Assembly (NCBI RefSeq): GCF_009905375.1
Contig: NC_133648.1
Coordinates: 312,310,565 to 312,374,564 of the forward strand
Source of the DNA: Apium graveolens
Lineage: Eukaryota > Streptophyta > Magnoliopsida > Apiales > Apiaceae
DNA length: 64,000 bases
Direction of reading: 5' to 3'
Shown: positions 1 to 11,347 of the stretch, in pieces
Position numbering within the stretch: the stretch's first letter is position 1
Layout: each line of letters opens with the position of its first letter
Program-made: the position numbers and the translations under genes
The notes under the pieces: generated by a model
What the model saw: the letters and a program-made list of their open reading frames with translations, nothing else
Told to the model about the DNA's origin: nothing
Database searches by the model: none

Positions 1-190
1 GTTGATGGGTCTCAGAACATTAAAATCACTTTCATAGGATTGTTGATATTAGGTCCAAGATAGTATTCATGTTTACAAATAAAATTAACATATTGGCTTG
101 GTTTAGATGAATTGATATTTGGTGTTACTTGGAATTTAGCCGATCTTTTTTCGCTATTACTTAATTTTAAATTAAATATGGTTTGTAGGT
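1..190. other. Unassigned AT-rich sequence
   Basis: No ORF or repeat is recognised here. It lies directly upstream of the Myb/SANT-like pseudogene. The bases just before that ATG (TTTGTAGGT) could be a splice acceptor, so an upstream exon may lie outside the window. The missing 3' LTR of element E1 is not found here. Confidence 0.4.
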
Positions 191-688
191 ATGGACAAAA
201 CTCAAGCTAGTGAGAGCCAAAATCAAGGTAGCGAAACTCAATAAAAGAAAAAAGTACTGTGGAGGTGTGAACTTATAAGAAAAACATTTTTAGAAGCATG
301 TATTGAGGAAGTTACTGCTAGTGGTAGGCTAGGTAGTAAACTTAAGCCGCATTCATGAATAAAAGTGGGAGAATTTCTTAAGAAAACCCACAACTTTGAG
401 GTTGACATTAGACAGATGAGAAACCGATATGATTATCTAAGATCCCGATATGTTGCTTGGTGTCGACTCAAATCCAAAACTGGGAATCATTATGATCCGA
501 CAACTAATACATTCAACTTCACAGAAGAAGAATGGGATCAACTTAAAAAGGTAACTTTTTAATTATATTCAATCAATTTAAATACCACATCATAAATAAA
601 ATTTACTCTATTCTGTTGTCCACAGGGAAATAAGATTGTTGTTAGGAATTATTGTGAACTTGATGATAAGTTAAACAAAATACCTTAG
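191..688 (+). pseudogene. Myb/SANT-like DNA-binding domain pseudogene
   Basis: One frame runs from the ATG at 191 to about 562. It is broken by a TAA at 242 and a TGA at 356. After the second stop the frame shows the plant Myb/SANT-like pattern: a helix with LKKTHNFEVD, then RNRYDYLRSRYVAW, then a short acidic-aromatic segment containing EEEWD. The frame resembles the Myb_DNA-bind_3 type found in L10-interacting-like plant proteins and in the partner ORF of PIF/Harbinger transposons. A probable intron follows (GTAACT at about 550, CCACAG before about 626), and a short second exon ends at a TAG near 686. No Harbinger transposase is visible nearby. The family call is by motif only. Confidence 0.6.
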
Positions 689-840
689 TAGATTTAACTT
701 AGTGAATTTTATAGCACTCGATGGATGACCTAATATAGTCCCGAAGGATGAACTTTATAGTACCGACGGATGACAAATTGACATCTATCGAGTGAGTAGC
801 TTATGTAACAAATAAGTACTGTAGCACATTTCTGCAAATA
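689..840. repeat. Short CGAnGGATGA repeat cluster inside an inverted repeat
   Basis: Three near copies of CGAnGGATGA (CGATGGATGA, CGAAGGATGA, CGACGGATGA) occur within about 55 bp. The group is bounded by an inverted pair: CACTCGATGGATG near 716 and CATCTATCGAGTG near 793. It looks like a fragment of a repeat-derived terminal region. I cannot assign it to a family. Confidence 0.4.
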
Positions 841-2734
841 ACATATAAGTCATGTTGACTACTAGATTGATAGTTGACTGCCTTGAATGTATCTCCTGGC
901 AACTGATGCCATTCCCATGGAGGGTTTTGGCTTGTCTCGATGCTATCGAGGAGAAGAACGAGTTGAATATTGATGTTGAAGTCGTGAAGCATTTTTACGG
1001 TCTCAAGAAGTTCAGTAACTTTAGAATTGGTTTTACAAACAAAGATACCGAGGATCCCTGATTCTCAACAATGACATTGTCAATGATAGGAATTGGAAGA
1101 AAGATTATGTTTTTGCAGAAAAGAAGACTTTGGGTGAAGATGCTGCTTATCTACTGGAACAATACGGGTACGATTCCTAAAGCCTTTTTGTGTATATTTC
1201 TTTCTTTGCATTTTTCTGCTCATCTTACTATTCATGTCATGCATCTCATGTCGTTTATCTTTCATATTTATTCTATTCGTGTCATGTTTTCTTGACTTCA
1301 CCCTATTGTAACTCGATGTACTTGTCGTAGATTTAACTCGTTGTAGTGCTTTTTGTATTCATGCATCATTTACTTTTGTAGATTGTGATTTTGAATTCGA
1401 TAATAATGATGTCGTTACTAAGGCCACCGTCGACAAGATTCGGTCTCTGCCTGTTTCAGAGAGACTATGGCCCAATTGTCTTGGTCGTCCCATGCGCAAT
1501 GATGGTAAAGTTAATGTTGAGGAGTTTGTTGTTAACTTGAAGAGGTCACAAACAAATGGTGAAACTGGTACCTTGAAAAGAGCTGGATCTAAGAATATTG
1601 CACATAGGACCAGGGGTAAACTAGTCGTCTCTGCTGCCGTCAAGCTGTCTCAGTCGATTCAAAGTTTGTCTTCTGAGACTTTGGAGAGCCCCAAGAGCGA
1701 CCGGGACGTTGGGATGAGTACAGGACGTAAGTACGCCAAAGGTACATGTCGTTTTTTTTTCTTTCATGACATATCTATTATTGGTTTTATCTATTTGGAT
1801 TCTCTTGTTATCCTGAATTGAGCCTTATTTTTTAATTATAGAGTTTAAGCCCCCCATCATTAAGTCCCTTTTGAATTATGGCAAGGATTTGTTTAATAAA
1901 AGATCTCGTGAGGAAAAATCTACTGCGACCGAATCATCCAAGGCTCCCATGTTATCGAGTCCCATGTTAAGTCCTCCCATGAGCCCTTTGACTAAGAAGG
2001 TTCGAGTCAATCCATCCATGACTACCATTAGTTCTGATATCCCCATGCCACTCCTAACTCAAAGGTATTCGATTCATGCTGACCCTCGTACTTTTGCTCA
2101 TTTACTTGATGATATGGTGCTTCCCCAATCAATGGAAGAGCTTTCTGCCAAGGAGCTCGAAGATGTTCTTGACAATGCAGCTGGTTACTCCTTCCATGTT
2201 AGTAACTTTTCCTTTTTATGTATGTTTCTCTTTTCTTTCTTTATCGTATAATGCCCTTTGTTGATATTTGTTGACATATGCTTCTCCTGTTTCATGTAGA
2301 CACACCAAAGTGTTTTGGTGCCTCGTGAAGTCTACAACCACTAAATGCAAATGGCCAAGGAGCTTGAAGAGGAGCATAAGTCTTGTGTCAAAAAGCGGGG
2401 AGCTGCAGAAAACCTTGCCAAGGAGAGACTAGCTGGTATGAATGATCTTCAGAAGGAGTTTGACGAATTCGCCACCAAATTTCTGTCTATTGAACATGAC
2501 TTGTGTTTCGATGCTGAGAAGATTGTCCATCAGCAAATTATGAGGACCGGAATTGACACCATGTTGGAGTTTCACAAGGAAGAATGGAAGACTTGGGACG
2601 TGCTTGAGACTGTCAAGATTTACAACAAAGACTTTTCTGATAACGCCTTCCCGTTGGATGAGTTTGAAACCCCCAATGAAGATGTAGAGATGAAATCCCC
2701 CAAAGACGATAGTCGTGATGATAAGGAAATTTAG
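840..2734 (+). pseudogene. Spliced gypsy-type putative transposase-like ORF, antisense to E1
   Basis: Four exon-like blocks are visible: about 840-1167, 1382-1726, 1842-2197 and 2300-2734. Introns 2 and 3 have clean borders (GTAAGT at 1727 / ATAG at 1838-1841; GTTAGT at 2198 / GTAG at 2296-2299). Intron 1 borders are less certain and the phase across it does not fit simply. Block 1 has a plant pattern with FPWRVLACLDAIEE, a later NDRNWKKDYVF and LLEQYG, resembling PF04195 (putative gypsy-type transposase). Blocks 2-3 are basic and Ser/Pro rich. Block 4 is a charged helical region (KELEEEHKS...) with an acidic tail. Damage: a frameshift near 1055 and a TAA at 2342-2344. Tat-lineage elements are known to carry extra ORFs antisense to gag-pol between integrase and the 3' LTR, and this ORF has that position and orientation relative to E1. 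A host or unrelated gene is the alternative. Confidence 0.5.
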
Positions 2735-3890
2735 TATTGATATTTCATTCCTGTTATGAGCTCATTTTGTTTTTTTATTCCGTACTTCAGTCTCTAGTTT
2801 TGCTACTATAGATTCCTGTTTCGCTGTTAAGGCGGGGAATCGTTTTATTTCGTGACTTAAATGCCTTCGTTTGGCTTTGATCTTTATCATTGAAAGTTCA
2901 TTGCTATGTTCAACTTGTTAATCTTGAATCGAATTTTTACATTTTTAGCACTTCAAATTTCTGTTTGAATTCTTTGAATACGTCGTTTGATGTACTTTGC
3001 TAAGTCGATTGTAGTTTCTGTCATTGTGAGACGTCATATGTCTTGATAGTATTTTGTAGATATTTGAATGTTAACCGCTTACTTGTTGAAATTATCTATA
3101 CAATTCTTAGAAAAGAAAGTTGTTAGATTCATTCGTAAAGTAAGATTTATTTCTCGTTATCATATGTGTTTTCCAAAGAAGATGTTTTTTAAACTTAGTC
3201 ATAGTCATCAATGTACTTTATTTTATTTTGTCATAAAGACAAGTTGTTTCGTCACTATTTGTTTATTTCGTTATCATTCGTTGGTGCATGCACTTGTAGG
3301 GTGGTTAAAAGGCCTTATTCCCTCTTGAAACAGACCAAGTAGTTATACATAAATTCGTAGAACATCATGAGGGTATGTAAACATCGTAGTTATTGTAATA
3401 GATGTTATAGTACTTTGTCATCAACTACATTCGTCAAGTGTGTAAAGCACTTTTGAAGTAGCAAAATTTATAGTTGGGTGATCAGCCCTTTGTGAGTTTT
3501 ATCATTATATACAAATGTTTAACAATATAGTTGGATCTTTAAGAATAGAAGTGCATGACTGAAAATAATGAACAAGCATAGTCTTATGTGTATATTAATG
3601 TAATTCGTAATTTGAACTAATAACTTGAAAATGTAAACATAATCATATCGCATGGTAAAGTAGCTCATAGAAAGTTGAGCCCCAAATCGATCTTTCGTAG
3701 ATAATTTATCAAAAGCAAATAATGACAAATAGCAAACAACGTCATGCTAAACATAAGTGACTACCAACATCTAACTATGTCCTAATCGACTTATTGATCA
3801 ACGACTTCTAAGAATAGAAACTTAAAAGATGAGATAGAATACTTTACACGTGATAAAGTTTTAGATGCAAAGCGTTCCATCTTCTTGGTA
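2735..3890. other. Noncoding spacer between antisense ORF and E1 integrase
   Basis: About 1.15 kb, T-rich on the + strand, with no convincing ORF. The short open frames here (3068-3328 on +, 3519-3728 on -) have no recognisable motif. It probably holds the 3' ends of two convergent units: the antisense ORF from the left and E1 pol from the right. Confidence 0.45.
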
Positions 3891-3891
3891 T

Positions 3892-4982
3892 TTATGTCCC
3901 GTCCATACTTGAAAACCGGTAAGCCTCACATCCAACGATAGCATCAATGAAGTAAGGGCATTCCCAAACGTGAGCAAATTTCCCTGTCTTTACGTCCATA
4001 GTGTTTTGGAACGCCTTTCTCAGTACCATATCGCCAACATGGAAAGTTCTTATTTGCACATGTTTTTTGTAGGTATTTGCCACCCTTTGCTGATAAGAAA
4101 TTAACCAGATTTTTTCCATTTCTTGTAATTCATCTACAGTGTCTTTGTCATATGACAACTCTGTGTTGTTCACGTCACTCATCAAGAGTCCATATCTTAT
4201 TGTCGGTATCATGACCTCTATTGGTAACTCGGCTTCAGTGTCATAGACTAGACTGTATGGTGTCTGTCCTATAGATGTTTTTGGAGTTTTCCTGTCCAAC
4301 CACAACACCCAAGGCAATTCTTCAGCCCACTTTCCTTTGCATGACATCAATCATCTCTTTAGGTTGTTGATTATGATTTTGTTGCTTGACTCCTCTTTTC
4401 CATTGGCTTGAGGATATCTTGGTGTTGACTTAATCAGACTACTGTTCCAACGCTTGCAAAACATTTCAGTCTTATCACTTATGAACTGTGATCCATTGTC
4501 ACAAACAATCTCAGATGACACAACAAACTTGCAAAGAATGTTTCTTTTAATGAATGAAATTACCTCTTTTGACGTCACTTGCTTGAATGCCTCCGCTTCA
4601 ATCCACTTTGAGAAATAATCAGTCATGGCCAACATGAACACCTTCTACCCTGGTGCAGGTGGCATTTTTCCCACGATATCCATCCCCCACTTCATGAAAG
4701 GCCAAGATGGGATGAACATGTTAAGATGTTCAGATGGCTGATGTATGATAGGTGCATGTCGTTGGCAGGCATCACATCTTTTTACATAGTCTAGGGCATC
4801 CTGTCTTAGTGTCGTCCAATAGTAACCTAAGCGTAGAATTTTTAAAGAAAGATTTCTTCCGCTAGTGTGATTCCCACACTCTCCTTCGTGTACATCCCTC
4901 AGCACCATATCTGCGTCATGTCTTTTCAGACATCTCTGTAACAACCCCGTGGAGGATTTTTTGAATAATTCCCCATCTATGA
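3892..4982 (-). pseudogene. E1 integrase (Ty3/gypsy, Tat-like), 3' end of pol
   Basis: Three consecutive minus-strand frames form one integrase. 4645-4982 holds the HHCC zinc-binding N-terminus, ending in CDACQRH, followed by [11 protein letters not shown] with the first catalytic Asp. 4351-4641 holds the core, with [20 protein letters not shown] (second Asp) and an ANGKEES-type stretch that keeps the catalytic Glu. 3892-4350 holds the C-terminal domain (GDMVLRKAF) and stops at 3892. The frames are separated by single stop codons (about 4642 and 4348), one with a possible small shift. No chromodomain follows, which separates it from E4 and E5. The upstream half of pol continues at 26166 after E2. 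The element is inactive. Confidence 0.85.
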
Positions 4983-5594
4983 TGTTAGATATATTTGATA
5001 ATGTCATGGCTAATATGATTTACGTTTAGATTTCAGATCTTACTTAACAGGACAAGTCAGTACTTAACCATTAATCAGTACTTATACTGGAAGTCAGGAC
5101 TTAAGGATATCAGTACTTATATTATCAGGAGATAATCATCAGAAGTTAGATATCAGAACTTAAGTGCTGAAGGACGTTCAGATAAGGACAGTAGCTGATT
5201 AAAGGAAAGAAGATCGAGATAAACATAAGAAGAGATATGCATGAAGAAGGAGCTCCGTGAAGAATGGAATACTTGGAAGAAAAGATATCTGATTGATATA
5301 TTTTAGGAAGCAGAATTATATTCCATATCAATTAGCGATTATCTTGTAACTGTGTAGTATATAAACACATACATATGGTTTACACTATAAGTGTTATCAT
5401 ATTCGAGAAGATTATTTATTGTAACCCTAGCGGCTCTCGTGATATTTTGTTCATCACTGAGAGGTAACAGTTCCATACTGTAACATAGTTTGTTGTTTCA
5501 ATAAAGTTTGTTTTATGTTACTTAAGATATTAAAGTTCGATTTGATTGTATTATACACTGTATTCACCCCCTCTACAGTATGTGTGACCTAACA
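4983..5594 (+). repeat. E2 5' LTR (612 bp)
   Basis: Bounded by TG...CA and preceded by the TATGA target duplicate. It contains a TATA box (5358-5365) and a polyadenylation-type AATAAA (5500-5505). It matches the right LTR at the same length with about 15 substitutions and no length change that I can see. Confidence 0.95.
5358..5365 (+). promoter_or_regulatory. E2 LTR TATA box
   Basis: TATATAAA in the 5' LTR, about 140 bp upstream of the AATAAA at 5500. This is the usual spacing of U3 promoter and R-region signals in a copia LTR. The same pair occurs in the right LTR at 25929-25936 and 26071-26076. Confidence 0.7.
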
Positions 5595-5596
5595 AG

Positions 5597-5610
5597 TGGT
5601 ATCAGAGCCA
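5597..5610 (+). other. E2 primer binding site (initiator tRNA-Met type)
   Basis: TGGTATCAGAGCCA starts two bases after the 5' LTR. It is complementary to the 3' end of plant initiator tRNA-Met, the usual primer of copia elements. It primes minus-strand DNA synthesis. Confidence 0.93.
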
Positions 5611-5650
5611 ATCTGTTAACACACATACAGTTAAAGATCCAAACACAATC

Positions 5651-7984
5651 ATGTCTGACACAGAAACTCCAACTAAGCCTACCAAAACTGAAGAACCTCC
5701 AAAGACACAAATTCAAAGTCGGTATGAGACTATCAGAGTTCCCATACTGAGACCATCTGAATATCTCATATGGAAGGTAAGGATGACCATGTTCCTGGAA
5801 GCAACAGATCCAGAATACCTTGATAGAATCAAGGAAGGGCCTCACAAACCAACCAAGCTCGCTGTTGCAGTTGCAGGTGAAGCAACAAAGACCGTACTAG
5901 AGAAGAGTGATTATACTGCTGAAGATATATCATCAATTGCTAAGGATGCTAAGGTACGACACTTACTGCATAGTGCCATTGATAATGTAATGTCAAACAG
6001 GGTAATCAACTACAAGACTGCTAAGGAGATATGGGATGCTCTGGAAACAAGATGCCAGGGAACTGAGACAATTAAGAAGAACAGGAAGATAATACTCACT
6101 CAAGAGTATGAACATTTTGACTCAAAGACTAATGAGTCATTGAATGATTTATATTATAAATTTGTCAAACTTTTGAATGATTTGTCATTGGTTGATAAAG
6201 AGTATGATCTTGAAGATTCAAACCTTAAATTCCTGTTAGCTCTTCCTGAATGCTGGGATTTGAAGGCAACGACAATAAGAGACAACTACAATCTTGATGA
6301 AACAACTCTTGATGAAATCTATGGAATGCTCAAGACTCATGAACTTGAGATGGAACAAAGAAGCAAGAGGAAAGGAGGAAAGTCAAGGACAGTTGCTCTT
6401 AAGGCTGAAGAAGAATCCCCCAAAGCAGCTTCCTCAAGGAAAGACAAGGGTAAAACTCTTTTCATAAAGTCTGATACTGAGTCATCAAGTTCTGAGAATG
6501 ATGATGACTCAAATTCTGAAAGCTTGCCTGAGACTGATGCTGATGAGGAGATGATGAAGCTGTGTGCTCTTATGGTGAAGGGTATCACAAAGATTGCATA
6601 CAGGAAGTTCGGGAAGGGAAAGAAGTTTTCCAGGAAAGGCATAAGTTCTGATAAGAAGAATTTCAAAAGATCTGAAGGCAGAGGAGGAAAGTCTGACAGA
6701 GGAGATTATACAAATGTTAAATGGTATAACTGTGGTGAGAAAGGCCACATATCTCCTGATTGCAAGAAGGCAAAGAGTGACAAAGGCAAGGCTCTTGTCA
6801 CAAAGCAGAAAAGCTGGACATACACCTCAGACTCTGAAAGTGAGGAGAACTATGCATTGATGGCAAATGCTGATAAAGAAAGTGCTGAGAGCAGTTCTGA
6901 AGCTGCTGAAACAAAGGTACCTCAGACTACTTATGCTTTTCATACTGATGATATTAATGAGTTGAGAAGATATCTTAAAACCATGTTTGTTAGTTATAGA
7001 GATCAAACTTTAACATGTGAAAGATTAACTTCTGAAAATCTTGCTTTTAAGAAAATAAATGATTTCTTAGAAAAAGAGTTAGTTATGTTCCATCAAACTC
7101 AGAAGGATAGAGATGATGCTTTTTATGTTAGGGATGAAGTGCTAAAAATGAATGAATCTCTAAAAACTGAGTTAGAAAAGGAAAGAGAGATTATCAGGAC
7201 TTGGACTAACTCTGGCAAAACAACTCAAAATTTGCTAAGTAGTGGAAACTGGAAAGAGGGCTTAGGTTATGGAGAGGATAAGAATGATAAAGGAACTGAA
7301 GAAATTAAGCCTGTTGTTAAGCAAAAGCCAAAATTAAAACCTGTTAAGTTTGTAACTGTAAAGTCTGAAAATGAGAAATCAGAAGTTAAAAAAGACTTAA
7401 CTTCTGACAAACTAAAACAGGAAAAGACAGCTGAAGTAAACATAGGCTTAATGACAAAGAAGCAGCTTAAGCATAAGCTGAAAGATGTTAAGAATGCAAA
7501 CAAGGTAAAATCACCTAGGAAAAATAGGAATGGAAAGGAAGGTGTGAATAAAAGCAATGATTATAAACCTGTTCCTGATGCTCCTAGGAAAACATGTCAT
7601 AACTGTGGAAGTTCTAACCATCTGGCTTCTTTTTGCAGGAAGAATAAGAATATTAACTCCTTACTTTCAAAATCAGGAGTTAAGAGTCAGTCTGTTAGAT
7701 ACAAACCACAAAATCCTTGTTTACATTGTGGTAGTTTATGGCATTCCATTTATACTTGTAAGGAATATCATAGTTTGTACTATGATTATTATCAAATAAA
7801 ACCTTCTTTGAAGAAAGTTTCCATTGTTCCTTCTAGTATAAATTCTGATTCAAAGTCTGATAGTGTAAGTTCTGATAAGAAAAATGTTAACATAAACTCT
7901 GATGCTAAATCCACTGCAAATGTTAACAAACTTAATAAGACCAAAGGATCCAAGCAAGTCTGGGTCCTTAAAACTAATAATTAG
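5651..7984 (+). CDS. gag: E2 gag (777 aa, intact frame)
   Basis: Capsid/nucleocapsid protein of a copia element. The ATG lies 40 nt after the PBS. Residues about 25-230 are the copia-type gag polypeptide region (SEYLIWKVRMTMFLE, later KEIWDALETRCQGT and LALPECWDLKATT). Residues 240-300 are Ser/Lys/acid rich. Three nucleocapsid knuckles follow: residue about 357, WYNCGEKGHISPDC, where the first Cys is Trp (one base from Cys); about 648, CHNCGSSNHLASFC; and about 690, CLHCGSLWHSIYTC, the last two intact. A coiled-coil-like helix lies at about 440-520. The frame ends in TAG, in the same frame as pol. It is one of the few unbroken frames in the window. Confidence 0.9.
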   Translation: MSDTETPTKPTKTEEPPKTQIQSRYETIRVPILRPSEYLIWKVRMTMFLEATDPEYLDRIKEGPHKPTKLAVAVAGEATKTVLEKSDYTAEDISSIAKDAKVRHLLHSAIDNVMSNRVINYKTAKEIWDALETRCQGTETIKKNRKIILTQEYEHFDSKTNESLNDLYYKFVKLLNDLSLVDKEYDLEDSNLKFLLALPECWDLKATTIRDNYNLDETTLDEIYGMLKTHELEMEQRSKRKGGKSRTVALKAEEESPKAASSRKDKGKTLFIKSDTESSSSENDDDSNSESLPETDADEEMMKLCALMVKGITKIAYRKFGKGKKFSRKGISSDKKNFKRSEGRGGKSDRGDYTNVKWYNCGEKGHISPDCKKAKSDKGKALVTKQKSWTYTSDSESEENYALMANADKESAESSSEAAETKVPQTTYAFHTDDINELRRYLKTMFVSYRDQTLTCERLTSENLAFKKINDFLEKELVMFHQTQKDRDDAFYVRDEVLKMNESLKTELEKEREIIRTWTNSGKTTQNLLSSGNWKEGLGYGEDKNDKGTEEIKPVVKQKPKLKPVKFVTVKSENEKSEVKKDLTSDKLKQEKTAEVNIGLMTKKQLKHKLKDVKNANKVKSPRKNRNGKEGVNKSNDYKPVPDAPRKTCHNCGSSNHLASFCRKNKNINSLLSKSGVKSQSVRYKPQNPCLHCGSLWHSIYTCKEYHSLYYDYYQIKPSLKKVSIVPSSINSDSKSDSVSSDKKNVNINSDAKSTANVNKLNKTKGSKQVWVLKTNN

Positions 7985-7996
7985 TGGTCTTTGTAA

Positions 7997-10900
7997 TTGC
8001 ATGGCAACAGGAAAAATATTCTAGTTCTGGACAGTGGATGTTCAGGACATATGACTGGAAATAAGGCCCTGCTATCAGACTTTGTGGAGAAAGCTGGCCC
8101 AAGTGTTTCTTATGGAGATGGCAACATTGGAAAAACATTGGGATATGGCAATATCAATCTTGGGAATGTCATAATTATAGAAGTAGCTCTGGTCTCAGGA
8201 CTTAAACACAATCTGCTGAGTATAAGTCAAATCTGTGACAGAGGTTATCATGTTGATTTCTTTGAAGAACACTGTGAAATTGTGAGTAAATCTAAAGGCA
8301 AAGTTGTTCTGAAAGGATACAGGCGTGGTAACATTTATGAAGCTAAGCTTTCAACAAGTACTGATCGTTCTGCAATCTGTCTGATGAGTAGAGCATCAAT
8401 TGAAGAAAGCTGGAATTGGCACAAGAAACTCTCTCATTTAAATTTCGACAATATAAATGAACTGGTCAAGAAAGATCTTGTGAGAGGATTTCCAAAGTCA
8501 GTATTTGCTCCTGATGGCCTTTGTGATTCCTGTCAGAAAGCCAAACAAAGAAAATCTTCTTTTAAGAGCAAGACTGAATCATCAATTCTTGATCCTTATC
8601 ATCTACTACATGTTGATCTATTTGGTCCAGTGAATGTCATGTTTATTGCAAAGAAGAAATATGCGTTGGTCATAGTGGATGAGTTCACCAGATACACATG
8701 GGTGTATTTCTTGCACACAAAAAGGGAAACTGCATTTATCTTGATTGATCATGTCAAACATCTGGATAAATTGGTCAAAGATTCTGTGAAAATCTTAAGG
8801 AGTGATAATGGCACTGAGTTCAAGAATTTGATAATGGAAGAGTTCTGCAAAAACCATGGAATAAAGCAGGAATTTTCTGCTCCTGGAACTCCACAGCAAA
8901 ATGGAGTTGTTGAAAGGAAGAATAGAATTCTCATTGAAGCTGCACGTACAATGCTTGAAGAAGCAAACCTTCCAACCTATTTCTGGGCTGAAGCTGTGCA
9001 GACTGCTTGTTTTACTCAAAATGCAACACTCATTAACAAGCATGGAAAAACACCATATGAGATGGTGAAGAAAAAGAAGCCAAATCTGAAATACTTTCAT
9101 GTATTTGGATGCAAGTGTTTTGTTCTCAAGACTCATCCTGAACAGCTATCCAAGTTTGATCTAAAAGCTGATGAAGGAATCTTTGTTGGATATCCACTTT
9201 CCACAAAAGCCTTCAGAGTCTATAATTTGAGAACAAAAGTGGTCATGGAATCTATCAATGTCTCCTTTGATGACAAGAAGATTACTGGTCTTGAAGATTT
9301 TATTGACCATGATCAGCTGAGGTTTGAAAATGAAGACTCAAATTCTGATGCTGAAAATCCCGACAGTCTAAGTCCTGATATTGTAAATTCTAATGGATTA
9401 AACTCTGATGTTATTGAAACTGTGGTGACTACGACAAAGGAAGATGCACCTGTGCAGGGGGAGCATACTCAAGATCTTACCACATCTCAAGAAACATCAG
9501 AACATACATCTGGCTCTTCAAGTTCTGATTCAGCAAGTTCTGATAAGCCAAGTTCTGCTAGTGCTGAAAATCTAAATTCTGAAGAATCCAACTCAGAGAG
9601 TATAGTTTCAGGGGGAGCATCAGAAAATGAAAATGAAGACAGCATGTATCATGGGGGAGCATCAAGTTCTAGAGAAAACCTTCCATCTACAAGGAAGTGG
9701 ACAAAATCACATACACCTGATTTGATAATTGGAAATCCTGATGCAGGTGTCAGAACTAGAACGGGTACTTCAAATGAATGTCTTTACAACTCTTTTCTCT
9801 CTCAGTCTGAGCCAAAGAAAGTGGAAGAAGCTCTTCAAGATGCTGATTGGGTGCAAGCAATGCAGGAAGAGTTGAATGAATTTGAAAGAAACAAAGTCTG
9901 GACCCTAGTGCCAAGACCAAAGAATAGATCTGTTGTTGGTACAAAGTGGGTATTCAGAAACAAAACTGACAGTGATGGCATAATTACAAGGAATAAGGCA
10001 AGGTTGGTTGCGAAAGGATATTCTCAACAGGAGGGAATTGATTATGATGAAACATTTGCACCAGTTGCTCGGTTAGAAACCATAAGGATATTTTTGGCTT
10101 ATGCTGCTCACAAAAAGTTTACTGTCTTTCAAATGGATGTGAAAAGTGCTTTTCTCAATGGAGAATTGGAGGAGGAAGTATATATTGAACAACCTCCAGG
10201 CTTTGTAGATTCCAAACATCCAGATTATGTCTATAGGCTTGATAAAGCACTTTATGGACTTAAGCAAGCTCCTAGAGCATGATATGAGACTTTAGCTCAG
10301 TTTCTTCTGGAAAGTGGATTCAACAGAGGAACAATAGACAAAACACTGTTCTACCTCAACCATGGAAAAGACTTACTTCTGGTCCAGATTTATGTTGATG
10401 ATATCATTTTTGGGTCTACAAATGACAGACTTTGTAAGAAGTTTGCCAAACTGATGCAGTCAAGATATCAGATGAGTATGATGGGGGAACTTAGCTATTT
10501 TCTGGGCCTTCAAGTCAAGCAGAATGAAGAAGGCACTTTTATTTGTCAAACTAAGTACACCAGAAACTTGCTGAAGAAATTTGGAATGCAAGATTGTTCA
10601 AGAGCATCCACTCCCATGGCCACTACAACAAAACTGGATAAGGATACTGGTAAATCAGTAGATATTACTGATTACAGAGGTATGATTGGCTCTCTACTTT
10701 ATCTAACTGCTAGTAGACCTGATATCATGTATGCTACCTGTCTTTGTGCAAGATTTCAAGCAGATCCAAGAGAACCTCACTTAACAGCTGTGAAAAGAAT
10801 TTTTAAGTATCTTAAAGGAACAGCTGATCTAGGATTGTGGTATCCTATAGAATCAGATTTTAAACTAATAGGTTACTCAGATGCAGATTTTGCAGGTTGC

Positions 10901-11347
10901 AAAATTGTCAGGAAAAGCACAAGTTGAAGCTGCCAATTCCTTGGAGGCAGATTGGTTTCTTGGTTCAGCAAGAAACAAAAGTCAATTTCCACATCAACTG
11001 CAGAAGCATAGTATATTGTTGCAGGAAGCTGTTGTGCACAAATTCTTTAGATGAAGAATCAGTTACTGGATTATGGGTTAACATATTTCAAAATCCCTAT
11101 TTACTGTGATAATCAAAGTGCTATTGCTATGACAGGTAGTCCAGTTCAACACTCTATGACAAAACACATCAGCATCAGGTACCACTTCATAAGGGAACAT
11201 GTGGATGAAGGTACAGTGGAATTGCACTTTGTTCCAACAGATCAACAACTAGCAGATATCTTCACAAAACCACTGTGTGAAGCCACTTTTACAAGATTGG
11301 TAAATGAACTTGGAATGGTTTCAGGTTCTTTTTCTAAATCTGCCTAG
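7997..11347 (+). pseudogene. pol: E2 pol: protease, integrase, RT, RNase H (copia)
   Basis: One frame, the same as gag, with four in-frame stops. Protease: [11 protein letters not shown] near the start. Integrase: [10 protein letters not shown] and CDSCQKAK zinc region; core with HVDLFGP, SDNGTEF and NGVVERKNR, so all three acidic residues are present. [36 protein letters not shown] at 10391. RNase H: SDADFAG, STAEAE region, YCDNQSAIAM, ADIFTKPL. Stops: TGA 10280 at a conserved Trp, TGA 10925, TAG 11009, TAG 11048 at another Trp. The domains are otherwise colinear with the family, so loss looks recent. Gag and pol are separated by two stops (TAG 7982, TAA 7994) with no frame change. Confidence 0.92.

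Noticed and set aside
1..840. E1 3' LTR
   Set aside because: Searched for the TGTTTTTACC start and the sequence of 57851-58250; no match seen, so not called.
3068..3328. 86-codon + strand ORF
   Set aside because: Low-complexity, hydrophobic, no homology pattern; lies in the spacer behind E1 pol.
5146..5331. Minus-strand ORF in E2 LTR, repeated at 25717-25902
   Set aside because: Same ORF in both LTRs, overlapping the LTR promoter region; a shadow frame.
6337..6748. Minus-strand ORFs opposite E2 gag
   Set aside because: Antisense shadows of the Ser/Lys/Glu-rich gag; no motif.
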